Position numbers and translations under genes: made by a program. Shown here one piece after another: positions 49,709-58,018 of a DNA stretch of 64,000 bases (the stretch's first letter is position 1; each line of letters starts with the position of its first letter). The stretch covers positions 1-64,000 of the forward strand of contig JAJDUR010000032.1 of NCBI GenBank assembly GCA_022826585.1, read 5' to 3'. The notes below the pieces were generated by a model, which did not search any database, had not been told where the DNA came from, and saw only the letters and a list, made by a program, of their open reading frames with translations. This DNA is from Dehalococcoidia bacterium. Its GTDB lineage: Bacteria > Chloroflexota > Dehalococcoidia > Tepidiformales > Tepidiformaceae.

Positions 49709-50052
49709 GCCCCATCAGGCGCGATCCCGGCCTGGACGACGCGCTCTTCCGGGAGCTGGCGGAGCCGCTGCTTGCCTCGGGGGCGGTGGAGGAGGGCACG
49801 ATCATGGGCTACCCCTGCCTGCGAACGAGCGGTGGCGGCTTTCTCGCGATGGCGGAACACCGCAGCGGCGACCTCATCGTGAAGCTTCCCTCGGGACGGG
49901 TGGAGGAGCTGGTGGCCGAGGGGAAGGGGCAGCCGTTCGCACCGGCGGGGCGGCGCTTCCGCGAGTGGGTCCACGTACCGGAGCGCAACGAAGCGCTGTG
50001 GCAGGCGCTGCTGGACGAAGGGCGGGCGTTTGTCGACGGTGGGCCAGCGTGA
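49705..50052 (+). CDS. TfoX-N/MmcQ-YjbR-like small protein
   Basis: 115 residues from GTG 49705. The pattern is a short helix, then EEGTIMGYPCLRTSGGGFLAMAEHRSGDLIVKLPSGRVEELV, GQPFAPAGRRFREWVHVP and the ending ALWQALLDEGRAFV. This resembles TfoX N-terminal or MmcQ/YjbR domains, which have a similar alpha/beta fold and no settled function. The overlaps with both neighbours suggest coupled translation. Confidence 0.6.
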   Translation: MSPIRRDPGLDDALFRELAEPLLASGAVEEGTIMGYPCLRTSGGGFLAMAEHRSGDLIVKLPSGRVEELVAEGKGQPFAPAGRRFREWVHVPERNEALWQALLDEGRAFVDGGPA

Positions 50053-50714
50053 CCGCCTCCCCTGTGTTCCCCGCGGAAGCACGCGACTTCCTGCGGCAGC
50101 TGCCGACGCACGACAAGGCCTGGTTCGACGCCAATCGCCCCGCGTACCAGGCGCTCATCGCCGAGCCGGCGAAGGCCCTGGTGGAGGCGGTAGCGGGGGA
50201 GCTGCGGAACGACCTCTCGCCGGCGATCGTCGGGATCCCGCGTGTCAACGGCTCCATCTCCCCCATCAACCGCGACATCCGGTTCTCGGCCGACAAGACG
50301 CCGTACAAGGACCACCTGCTGTTTCGCTGGTGGGAGGGCGAGGAGAAGAAGACCGCGCCGACGCTGTTCGTTCGGCTGACCGCGGACGAGGTGGGTTTCG
50401 CAACCGGGGTCATGCTTCCCTCGCTGGACCGCTGGCGGGCGCTGGTCGATGCGGAAGCGACGGGCGCGCCGCTCGCCTCCGCGATCGAGGCGCTGGTGGC
50501 GGAAACGGGCGCGGAGGTCGCGGGAATCGAGTACAAGCGTGTCCCGAAGCCGTACGACGCCGACCACCCGCGGGAGGACCTGCTGCGCTGCAAGTGGCTC
50601 CAGGTCCGCTGGTTGGAGCCGTTTCCCGGGGACGGGGCGGAGTTCGGTTCGTGGTGCGCGCGACGGCTGTTGCAGTGCGCCGACGTGCACCGCTGGCTCG
50701 TCACGAACCTGTAG
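50049..50714 (+). CDS. DUF2461-family protein
   Basis: 221 residues from GTG 50049, overlapping the previous stop (GTGA). DUF2461 motifs: PTHDKAWFDANRPAYQAL, SPINRDIRFSADKTPYKDHLLFRWW and VPKPYDADHPREDLLRCK. The family is widespread; its biochemical role is unknown. It ends a three-gene overlapping unit with the membrane protein and TfoX-like gene. Convergent with the P450 gene, 6 nt apart. Confidence 0.85.
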   Translation: MTASPVFPAEARDFLRQLPTHDKAWFDANRPAYQALIAEPAKALVEAVAGELRNDLSPAIVGIPRVNGSISPINRDIRFSADKTPYKDHLLFRWWEGEEKKTAPTLFVRLTADEVGFATGVMLPSLDRWRALVDAEATGAPLASAIEALVAETGAEVAGIEYKRVPKPYDADHPREDLLRCKWLQVRWLEPFPGDGAEFGSWCARRLLQCADVHRWLVTNL

Positions 50715-50720
50715 CGGGGG

Positions 50721-51959
50721 CTACTCCACCGGCGTCAGGGTGACGTGGAGTTCCCTGAGGCCGCGCAGGACGAAGCCGGGCAGGTGGCTGAAGTCGTTGG
50801 CGCCGGGCACGAGGTCGAAGCGCTCGACGCGGTCGAGCATGGCCTCCCAAGTGATGTTCTGCTCGAGGCGGGAGAGCCCGGCGCCGGGGCACATGTGCTC
50901 GCCCTGCGAGAAGGCGACGTGCTTGGCGGCGTTGGGGCGTTCGAGGCTGAAGTCGTCGGGTGCCGGGAACTCGTCGGCGTCGCGGTTGGCGGCGGCGAAG
51001 CGAAGGTGCAGGACGGAGCCGGCGGGGATCTTCACGCCGCGAATCTCCTCGTCCCGGGCGGCAATGCGGAAGAGGCCCTGCGTGGGAGACTCGAGGCGCA
51101 GCGCCTCCTCGACAAAGAAGCGCACGCGTGAGCGGTCCTCCCTGAGCCGGGGCCAGAGCGACGGATCCTGCGTGAGCAGCCAGAGCGCGGAGGTGAGGGC
51201 AAAGGTCGTGGTCTCGTTTCCGCCGATGTAGAGGTGGCTGATGATGCCGACGATCTCCGCATTCGAGAGGGGGCGTTCGCCGCCGTACCGGGCGTGCGCG
51301 GCGAGGTGGGAGAGCACGTCCTCGCCGGGGTTGGCGCGACGCTCCTCGATAAAGCCCTCGATGTACTTCTGGAACTCGACGCCCTTCTCGGCGAGGTACA
51401 TCTGCTCCTCGTGGGTGAGGCCCATCTGGAAGGGCATGACCCAGGCGTTCGACCAGACTCGCAGATCGGGGATGTCCGCGAGCGGGAAGCCGAGCATGCG
51501 CGTGATGACGCGCACGGGCAGGGGGACGGCGAAGTCCTGGACAAACTCGACGGTCCGCTTCGCCACGATGTCGTCGACGAGCTCTTCGATGGTGGCGGTG
51601 ATCATCTCGCGCTGGCGGGCGGCGCCCGCGGGGGAGAAGAACGGGTCGACGAGTTCACGGTAGCGGCGGTGCTCGGGGGGATTCGTGCTGAGGGGCTGGA
51701 TGCGGGGGTAGCCGTGCTCCTCGTGGTAGGCCTTCGCCTCGTCGCTCATGAGCAGGTCGTGGCTGCCCTTCGGGTTGTGGGGGAAGCGGTCGGGGTTGCG
51801 GACGATCCAGGCGATATCCTCGAACTTGGAAATGAGGAACATGTCGCGGCCGGGGACGGGGTAGACGGGGGCCTGTTCGAGGATGGCGCGGTAGGCGGGG
51901 TACCAGTCTTCCTGCGTCTCCGGGGAGAAGAGGTCGACGTCGTCGATGCTGAGCGTCAT
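50721..51959 (-). CDS. Cytochrome P450
   Basis: 412 residues. The I-helix YIGGNETTTFALT, K-helix EEALRLESP and heme-binding loop VAFSQGEHMCPGAGLSRLEQ are present. It belongs to a different P450 branch from the two others in the window (Cys loop SQGEHMCPG versus FGxGxHFCxG). It lies third in an operon after another P450 and a hydrolase, so the gene products could act in sequence. Needs external electron-transfer partners not present here. TAGACT about 36 nt upstream may give an extra start. Confidence 0.94.
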   Translation of the reverse strand: MTLSIDDVDLFSPETQEDWYPAYRAILEQAPVYPVPGRDMFLISKFEDIAWIVRNPDRFPHNPKGSHDLLMSDEAKAYHEEHGYPRIQPLSTNPPEHRRYRELVDPFFSPAGAARQREMITATIEELVDDIVAKRTVEFVQDFAVPLPVRVITRMLGFPLADIPDLRVWSNAWVMPFQMGLTHEEQMYLAEKGVEFQKYIEGFIEERRANPGEDVLSHLAAHARYGGERPLSNAEIVGIISHLYIGGNETTTFALTSALWLLTQDPSLWPRLREDRSRVRFFVEEALRLESPTQGLFRIAARDEEIRGVKIPAGSVLHLRFAAANRDADEFPAPDDFSLERPNAAKHVAFSQGEHMCPGAGLSRLEQNITWEAMLDRVERFDLVPGANDFSHLPGFVLRGLRELHVTLTPVE

Positions 51960-52009
51960 CAGGGGGCCTCGGCGGTCGGTGGTCGGTAGCAGGTGAGTCT
52001 ACAGAGGCG

Positions 52010-52810
52010 TCAAGCGGGGGTGAGGGTGCGGTGGAGCCAGTCGAGCGTCTGCTCGGCGGCCTGCCGCCAGTTTTGCTCGAGCATGATGTCGTGGGCGGTG
52101 TCGGGCAGGAAGGTGAGGTCAGCGCCGTAGAGGTCGGCGGTGCGGCGGAGAGCGGACTCGGGGATGAGGCGATCGTCGCCGCCGGCGAGGGTGAGGATGG
52201 GCGTGCGCCGGATGCGTTCGGGGTCGGGGTGGGTTGTCAGCATCTGGACCCAGGAGCGGAACGACTCGCGGCCGAGGCGGGACCAGTGCCGGTGCAGGGT
52301 CTCGCTGTCGATGTCGGGGGAGAAGAGGAAGCGGCGGGCGCGCTCCGGGGTGGCAAACATGGTGTAGGGCTCCATGGAGAGCAGGAGCCTGAGGCTCAGC
52401 AGGGGATCCCGCCGGGACATGCGCGTGGACGCGGCGAGCATCCCAACGGCGGGGGCGGGCGCCACGAGCACCGCGCCCGGCGCCTCGTGGCGTTCGAGGT
52501 ACTTCTGCACGACGAAGCCGCCGAGGGAGTGCCCGATGACGACTGGTTCGCGGGGAAGGCCGGTGGCCACCTGCTCGACGTCGGCCACGTAGTCGGTAAC
52601 CGAGGTCCAGCGGAGGCTCCCGGGACCGGCGCTCTCGCCGTGGCCGCGCAAGCTCAGGGCGTAGGCGTCGAAGCCATGTACCGCGAAGTACGGAAGGAAG
52701 TGCTCGTCCCAGCACCAGGCGGCGTGGCAGGAGCCGTGGACGAACAGGAGGGGCGGGTATGACGACTCACCACCACACTCCCGGGCGATGACCTCGAGTT
52801 CGTGCGCCAT
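52010..52810 (-). CDS. Alpha/beta hydrolase
   Basis: 266 residues. Oxyanion loop LLFVHGSCHAAWCWDEHFLP, nucleophile elbow VIGHSLGGFVVQKYLE, acidic residue near LAGGDDRLIPES and His in LPDTAHDIMLEQNW. It is a typical esterase/lipase or C-C bond hydrolase with an intact triad. GGGGAG lies 5 nt before the ATG. It is placed 18 nt after a P450 and 50 nt before another. It could hydrolyse a hydroxylated product. Confidence 0.87.
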   Translation of the reverse strand: MAHELEVIARECGGESSYPPLLFVHGSCHAAWCWDEHFLPYFAVHGFDAYALSLRGHGESAGPGSLRWTSVTDYVADVEQVATGLPREPVVIGHSLGGFVVQKYLERHEAPGAVLVAPAPAVGMLAASTRMSRRDPLLSLRLLLSMEPYTMFATPERARRFLFSPDIDSETLHRHWSRLGRESFRSWVQMLTTHPDPERIRRTPILTLAGGDDRLIPESALRRTADLYGADLTFLPDTAHDIMLEQNWRQAAEQTLDWLHRTLTPA

Positions 52811-52828
52811 CGGGACTCCCCGCGGGCG

Positions 52829-54184
52829 TTAGCCCTGGTCGACGTCGAACTGGATCCAGAGCTCCACGGGCGAGCGGAAGCCACCGGACCCGAGGTTCGG
52901 CGAGGTGATGCCGGCGTGCGTGGCGAACTTAGGTCGGGGGTTCTTCATCGCCTCCATCAGGCGGGTGCAAGCGATGATGGCCTCCTGCCGGGCCATGGCG
53001 TAGCCCATGCAGAAGTGCTGACCCATGCCGAAGCCGAGGTGCCCGTGCTTCCCATCGGGGTAGCGGCCGGAGCGCAGCTCACGGCCCATGTGCAGGTCGT
53101 CGCGGAAGATGTCGAACGTGTCGGGATCCTTGAAGACACGCTCATCGCGGTTCCCGGCGCCGAGCAGGAGGGTGATGCTCGTGCGCTCGGGGATAACCTC
53201 GCCGTGCAGCTTCACCTCGCGGGTGGTGTAGCGGTACTGGAAGTGCACGACGGGGTCGTAACGCATCATCTCGGTGAAGACGTTGGTCCACAGCTCGGGG
53301 TTCTTCTTTACCTCCTCGAACTGGTCGGGGCGGGTGTAGAGCATGTGGTACCACATGAGCGCGATGGCCTTGTCGGTGGTGTCGCCGCCCGCCGCCAGCA
53401 GCAGGGCGATGAAGCCCTTGATCTCGTCGGCGTTCATGCGCTGGCCGCGGAACTCGGCGTGGACGATGCGCGAGATCAGGTCCTCGCCCGGCGCGTCCTC
53501 GGCCCTCCGGATGAGCGGGTCGAGGTAGTCCCACATCTCGTTCCGGGCCTGCATTCCCCTGGCGAAGTGCTCGCCGCCGAAGCCGAGGCCTTCGATGAGG
53601 TGCTGGTACCAGCGCACGAAGGTGTCCTCGTCCTCGCGGGGGAGGCCGAGCATGTTGGAGATGACGCGGATGGGGAACTGGGTGGTGAACTGACTGATCA
53701 GCTCGACCTCACCGGTCTCGGCGAAACCCTCGGCGATGTCATCAGCGGACTTCGCCCAGATCTTGCCCATCATCTCGCGGGCGATCTGCTCGATGAAGGG
53801 GAGGAACGTCTGGAGACGGTTGCCGACGAACTGGTCGGCGACGACGTTGCGCAGGAAGCGGTGCTCGTCGCTGTTGCCGTACTCGAGGATATTCGGCCCG
53901 AAGACGTGCTTTGTCCCGAACTCGTAGTCGCCCTTGGGGTCGTACTCGGCGCGGTCGAAGTCGTCGTTGTTCTGGAAGACGGAGACGATGTCGTCGTAAC
54001 GGGTGATGACCCAGTTGTTGTGGAAGAGGTCCTGGTAGGCGGGGTGGTGGTCGCGCAACCGCTTGTAAAGGGGGAAGGGGTCCTTGATGTACTCGGGGCT
54101 GTCGAACTCCTGGGGCTCGATAGCCAGGGCAAGCTGCTGCTTGATGGCCTCTTCCATGGTCATGGGCTGTTCCGGTGCCGTCAT
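52829..54184 (-). CDS. Cytochrome P450, larger
   Basis: 451 residues with a longer N-terminus than usual (MTAPEQPMTMEEAIKQQLAL). I-helix LLAAGGDTTDKAIA, K-helix TEMMRYDPV, heme loop FGMGQHFCMGYAMARQE. It is paralogous to the P450 at 26 kb, with the same GQHFCMG/GRHFCIG class and similar N-terminal block DPFPLYKRLRDHHPAYQD. First gene of a P450-hydrolase-P450 operon, divergent from tRNA-Gly. Substrate unknown. Confidence 0.95.
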   Translation of the reverse strand: MTAPEQPMTMEEAIKQQLALAIEPQEFDSPEYIKDPFPLYKRLRDHHPAYQDLFHNNWVITRYDDIVSVFQNNDDFDRAEYDPKGDYEFGTKHVFGPNILEYGNSDEHRFLRNVVADQFVGNRLQTFLPFIEQIAREMMGKIWAKSADDIAEGFAETGEVELISQFTTQFPIRVISNMLGLPREDEDTFVRWYQHLIEGLGFGGEHFARGMQARNEMWDYLDPLIRRAEDAPGEDLISRIVHAEFRGQRMNADEIKGFIALLLAAGGDTTDKAIALMWYHMLYTRPDQFEEVKKNPELWTNVFTEMMRYDPVVHFQYRYTTREVKLHGEVIPERTSITLLLGAGNRDERVFKDPDTFDIFRDDLHMGRELRSGRYPDGKHGHLGFGMGQHFCMGYAMARQEAIIACTRLMEAMKNPRPKFATHAGITSPNLGSGGFRSPVELWIQFDVDQG

Positions 54185-54266
54185 CGTCTTCCCCCCGGGG
54201 TAGCTGTCGTGTGGCCAAGGCTACCGCATCCGGGACGAGCCTTGGGAGGGGCAGAAGGAGCGTGGT

Positions 54267-54275
54267 TGCTACAAT
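54267..54275 (+). promoter_or_regulatory. Extended -10 promoter for tRNA-Gly
   Basis: TGC-TACAAT, an extended -10 (TGN plus hexamer), ending 15 nt before the tRNA. No -35 is visible at the usual distance, as expected for extended -10 promoters. Confidence 0.55.
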
Positions 54276-54290
54276 CGCGAGGGTCCGCGA

Positions 54291-54365
54291 GCGGGAGTAG
54301 CTCAGTGGTAGAGCGCCTGCCTTCCAAGCAGGATGCCGAGGGTTCGATCCCCTTCTCCCGCTCCA
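54291..54365 (+). tRNA. tRNA-Gly(TCC)
   Basis: Acceptor GCGGGAG/CTCCCGC, D arm GCTC-AGTGGTA-GAGC, anticodon stem CCTGC/GCAGG with loop CTTCCAA (anticodon TCC, reads GGA and GGG), T arm GAGGG-TTCGATC-CCCTT. Encoded TCCA at the 3' end. An extended -10 lies just upstream. Confidence 0.97.
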
Positions 54366-54407
54366 GCTTCTTCAAAGTCCCCCGTGCGACAGAACCAGGA
54401 GACCATG

Positions 54408-55355
54408 ATGGCAAGACGTGAGAAGTGGACGGCCGCCGACATTCCGGACCTGACCGGCAAGGTGGCGGTTGTAACGGGAGGCAACAGCGGAATCGGATTC
54501 GAAGCGGCGAAGGAGTTGGCGCGCAAGGGCGCGGAGACGGTGCTGGCCTGCCGATCGCCGGAGCGCGGGCAGGCGGCCCTGGACACCCTGAAGGCGGAGG
54601 TTTCGGGCACCAAAGCCGAGCTGATGGCGCTCGACCTCGCGAGTCTTGCATCGGTCGAGCGGTTCGCGACGGAGTTCACGGAGCGGTACCCACAACTGGA
54701 CGTGCTCGCGAACAACGCGGGCATCATGGTGATCCCGTACGGCAAGACGGAGGACGGGTTCGAGCGGCAGGTGGGGACGAACCACCTCGGGCACTTCGCC
54801 CTGACTGGGCGGCTGTTCGACGTGCTGCTGGCGACCCCGGGGGCGCGGGTCGTGAACGTGAGCAGCCTGGCGCACAATCGGGCCGAGCTGGACCTCGACG
54901 ACCTGCTCTACGAGAAGGGCGGCTACACCGAGTGGGGGGCCTACGGCCGCTCGAAGCTGCTGAACATGCTGTTCACGTTCGAGCTGCAGCGCCGCCTCGA
55001 GCGGGCGGGAGTCGACGCGCACTCGCTGGCGGCGCACCCGGGCTTCTCCGCCTCGAACCTCACGGGGCACATGGCCGAGCGACTGCACATGCGAATAGCG
55101 CTCGGCATCTTCAATCGGATCATCCAGGGACCGGACATGGGCGCCCTCCCCACCCTGCGGGCGGCCACCGACCCCGAGGCCAGGGGTGGCGAGTACTTCG
55201 GTCCCGCAAGGCTCAACGAGACGACCGGGCATCCCGTGCTGGTCGAGGCGTCGGCCGAGGCGCACGACGAGACGGACGGGAAGCGGCTCTGGGAGCTCTC
55301 GGAGGAGCTGACGGGCGTGAGGTACGCAGGTCTGGAGGCGGGGGGCGGCGGGTAG
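54408..55355 (+). CDS. Short-chain dehydrogenase/reductase (retinol-dehydrogenase/LPOR-like)
   Basis: 315 residues from ATG 54408 (AGGAG 6 nt away); ATG 54405 is adjacent. Cofactor loop VVTGGNSGIGFEAAKELARKG, NNAGIM in VLANNAGIMVIP, Ser in VNVSSLAH and catalytic YGRSK. LACRSPERG after the second strand suggests NADP(H). The long helix following Ser/Tyr and the C-terminus resemble WW-domain-oxidoreductase or RDH11-type SDRs. Substrate unknown; located between tRNA-Gly and the secreted degenerate peptidase-like gene. Confidence 0.9.
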   Translation: MARREKWTAADIPDLTGKVAVVTGGNSGIGFEAAKELARKGAETVLACRSPERGQAALDTLKAEVSGTKAELMALDLASLASVERFATEFTERYPQLDVLANNAGIMVIPYGKTEDGFERQVGTNHLGHFALTGRLFDVLLATPGARVVNVSSLAHNRAELDLDDLLYEKGGYTEWGAYGRSKLLNMLFTFELQRRLERAGVDAHSLAAHPGFSASNLTGHMAERLHMRIALGIFNRIIQGPDMGALPTLRAATDPEARGGEYFGPARLNETTGHPVLVEASAEAHDETDGKRLWELSEELTGVRYAGLEAGGGG

Positions 55356-55475
55356 GGCATGGCCGCGCCGGCGAGCGGGTAGGGAAACCCCCGAGCTCGC
55401 TCCCTAAGATGGTCTTCGGTGCAGGCGGCCCCTGATCTCGCGGGGGGCTCCTGACGACCCGCCGTTGGAGGAACC

Positions 55476-57527
55476 TTGAAGCCGCGACTTGTCCGTTCCA
55501 TCGTGGCGGCTGCTCTCCTTGCCCTCGTGATCTGGGTGGCGTTGCCGCCCGAGGACGCCGACGCCGAGACCGATCCCCCCACAGTCACGATCACGCTGCA
55601 CCCCGGTTGGAACATGGTCGGGTGGGTCGGCCCAACCACACCCGCTGCCCAGCTCCTTGAGGAGGTCCCGCAGCTCCGGCAGGTCCTCGCCTGGGATGCT
55701 GATGCACAGCGCTACCAGGGAGTGACTGCGCTGGAGACAGGACAGGGGCTGTGGCTGGAGTTCGGCGGGGACGGACCCGCCGAAGTTGCCGTTCCCGTTT
55801 CCGACGGCAACGTACTACTCACGCTCGACGCCGGGCACAATCTCGTCGGTTGGGCTGGGGCCGACGGCACGGCCATCGAGGAGGCGGTTGGTCGCTTCGG
55901 CGACACGCTGCTCGCCGCGTACCGATGGAATGCACCGGAGCAACACTTCGACCTGTACGCCCCCGGCGGGGGCGACTTCAACACCATCACGGAACTGAAC
56001 CGCGGCGATGCCCTCTTGGTGATGCTGGCAGAGGAAACGCGGTGGTGGCAGTCGGGGACGTGGAGGACGCGGTTCTCGTTCGGCGAGGGCGTATCCGCCG
56101 GGCGGGAAGTGGAGGTCCGGAGCGCGCTTGCCAACGTGATTGGATTCTTCGCAGAGCAGTACGGAGTCGAGCCGCCGGAGTTCACGCTGAGCACCGGCGA
56201 GGGAACCCCTAACGCTACGGTCACCTTCTTCGTCAGGCGGCCACAGGCAACTGAGACCGAAGTCCTTTCGAGCCTGAGCGTCGACACCCACACACGAGGC
56301 GACGAGCTCAAGGTAGCGCTGGCTCAAGAGTACTTTCACGTCCTTCAGGCCAGCCTCGCCCGGAAGCCCGGCATGCCCTCCTGGATGACCGGAGGGGCCG
56401 CGACGTACGCCGGTGCGGTTTACGGGGCTTCAATACTGAAAGAGGACGGCGCGACGATCCGGCAGAACTGGCACTACGACTCAGCGAGGTTCACCGGCCA
56501 CCTCAAGAGCCTCGAGGTCGGAGCCGCATCGTCTCGGCACTTCCCAAGAACCTACGACCTTGGAGCGATGGCCGTGGACTGGCTGGTCGGCCACGCGGCG
56601 CGAAGTTCCGGTACGGCGGCGGGGACACCGCCAAGGGAGCCCATCCCTCTGAGGGAACAGGCAGAGCATGACGCGTTCATCCAGTACTACCGCCTGCTGG
56701 CTTCCTCGGAGACCTGGCAGGACGCGTTCGAGACTGCTTTCGAAATCAGCCCAGAAGATTTCTACAGGCAGTTTGAGCTCTATCGCGAGGAGTTGGCCGG
56801 ACCGGTCATCGTGACCTTCGGGAATATCCCTGCAGCAACCTACGCCGCCTACGAGGCTGAGCTGAACAACACGTACGCGTTCTTCATCGAGACCCTGGGC
56901 GTGAGGCCATTCCCGTACTTCCTGTACCTGGCAGACGAAGCGTCGGGGCGCGCCACCTACCGCGACTGGTATCACCCGGGCCTGCCGGACACTAGCCCGT
57001 ACAACTGCCTGTCCGGCGATACCTTCAGTGTCTTCCATGTGGTGACGTGCAGGGATGCCCTCACACATAGCACCTACTTCCCGAAATACTTCGGGGTGCT
57101 GGACTTGAGGGTGAAACTGGGCCCGGACTGGCTGCGGCTCGGAATCCAGCTGTACACCGAGTACCGCTACGCAGCGAGTGTAGAGCGCCTCTCGTACGAC
57201 CTCGAACTGGCCAGGCGAACCTTCTTCATCGGGCACCTCGACACTACAACGCTGTCGCAGCTCGTGGACCGAGCCAGCTGGAACGCCGCGCATGGATTGG
57301 AGAGGTGGAGCCTGGCCTTTGTCGCCGTTGACTGGTTGGTCGAGCGGTCCGGGAAGGGAGTACTGGCTGAGTATCTCCGCCTCCTCCCCCGCGGTAGGCT
57401 CGACGAAGATACCTACGTACCGGGCGCGGGGAGCTGGGAGGCGGCCTTCGAGCAAGCCTTCGGCCTGACCATCGACGAGTTCTACGACGAGTTCGCGGAG
57501 TACCGAGCCGGGCTGTCGCAGCCCTGA
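55476..57527 (+). CDS. Secreted protein: duplicated beta module plus two degenerate gluzincin-like domains
   Basis: 683 residues with an N-terminal signal peptide (MKPRLVRSIVAAALLALVIWVALP). Residues 35-190 contain two related beta modules (TITLHPGWNMVGWVG and LLTLDAGHNLVGWAG). Then a peptidase-MA-like domain: AQEYFHVLQ at about 282, where HExxH would be expected but the first His is Gln, then PSWMTGGAATYAGAVYG (about 303). A second, more degenerate copy ends WLRLGIQLYTEYRYAASVE and later WSLAFVAVDWLVERSGKG. So the fold is conserved but catalysis probably lost. Codons are less GC-biased than in its neighbours, suggesting acquisition. Confidence 0.75.
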   Translation: MKPRLVRSIVAAALLALVIWVALPPEDADAETDPPTVTITLHPGWNMVGWVGPTTPAAQLLEEVPQLRQVLAWDADAQRYQGVTALETGQGLWLEFGGDGPAEVAVPVSDGNVLLTLDAGHNLVGWAGADGTAIEEAVGRFGDTLLAAYRWNAPEQHFDLYAPGGGDFNTITELNRGDALLVMLAEETRWWQSGTWRTRFSFGEGVSAGREVEVRSALANVIGFFAEQYGVEPPEFTLSTGEGTPNATVTFFVRRPQATETEVLSSLSVDTHTRGDELKVALAQEYFHVLQASLARKPGMPSWMTGGAATYAGAVYGASILKEDGATIRQNWHYDSARFTGHLKSLEVGAASSRHFPRTYDLGAMAVDWLVGHAARSSGTAAGTPPREPIPLREQAEHDAFIQYYRLLASSETWQDAFETAFEISPEDFYRQFELYREELAGPVIVTFGNIPAATYAAYEAELNNTYAFFIETLGVRPFPYFLYLADEASGRATYRDWYHPGLPDTSPYNCLSGDTFSVFHVVTCRDALTHSTYFPKYFGVLDLRVKLGPDWLRLGIQLYTEYRYAASVERLSYDLELARRTFFIGHLDTTTLSQLVDRASWNAAHGLERWSLAFVAVDWLVERSGKGVLAEYLRLLPRGRLDEDTYVPGAGSWEAAFEQAFGLTIDEFYDEFAEYRAGLSQP

Positions 57528-57626
57528 CCCCGACGGCCCGGAGCGCACTCCGTGCGTGGCCGACCGGGGTGCGGACGTGCGACACTCCGTCGCGGCTACG
57601 CCCCCACAGGCGGCAAGGAGCACGCA

Positions 57627-58010
57627 GTGGCACTCGAACCGGGCCCGATGCAGGTGATCCACAAGGCCTTCACGACCAAGGAAGAGGTGCTCGAAGACCT
57701 GAAGCGCCTCGACCTCTGGCCGACCACGTACGTGTCGGAGCGGATGGAGGAGCTGCCCCTGCACTGGCACAACGTCGACAACTGCGGGTACGTACTGGAG
57801 GGGAACAGCTACGTGCTCAACGAGCACGGCGAGCGCTTCCCGCTCGGCCCGGGGGACAAGCTGGTGATCCCGGCCGGGGCGATCCACGCCGAGGGCGCGG
57901 TCAAGGAGCGGATGGTCTACATCGTGGGCATCTCCGAGGCGGCGAACCTGTTCGATGTTCTTGAGCTGCGCGACCCCAAGGACAGCCCGCTCTTCCAGAA
58001 GGCGAGCTGA
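57627..58010 (+). CDS. Cupin-domain protein
   Basis: 127 residues from GTG 57627, with AAGGAG 6 nt upstream. The cupin motifs are LPLHWHNVDNCGYVLEGNSYVL (metal-binding histidines HWH) and PGDKLVIPAGAIHAEGAV (second His), a single small barrel. Cupins can be dioxygenases, isomerases or binding proteins; no catalytic assignment is possible. First gene of the plus-strand cassette, 8 nt before the LLM gene. Confidence 0.8.
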   Translation: MALEPGPMQVIHKAFTTKEEVLEDLKRLDLWPTTYVSERMEELPLHWHNVDNCGYVLEGNSYVLNEHGERFPLGPGDKLVIPAGAIHAEGAVKERMVYIVGISEAANLFDVLELRDPKDSPLFQKAS

Positions 58011-58018
58011 CCCTCGGC

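Noticed and set aside
56316-56345. Active metallopeptidase site in the 683-residue secreted protein
   Set aside because: The segment reads AQEYFHVLQ, so the first His of HExxH is Gln; catalysis is unlikely as read.
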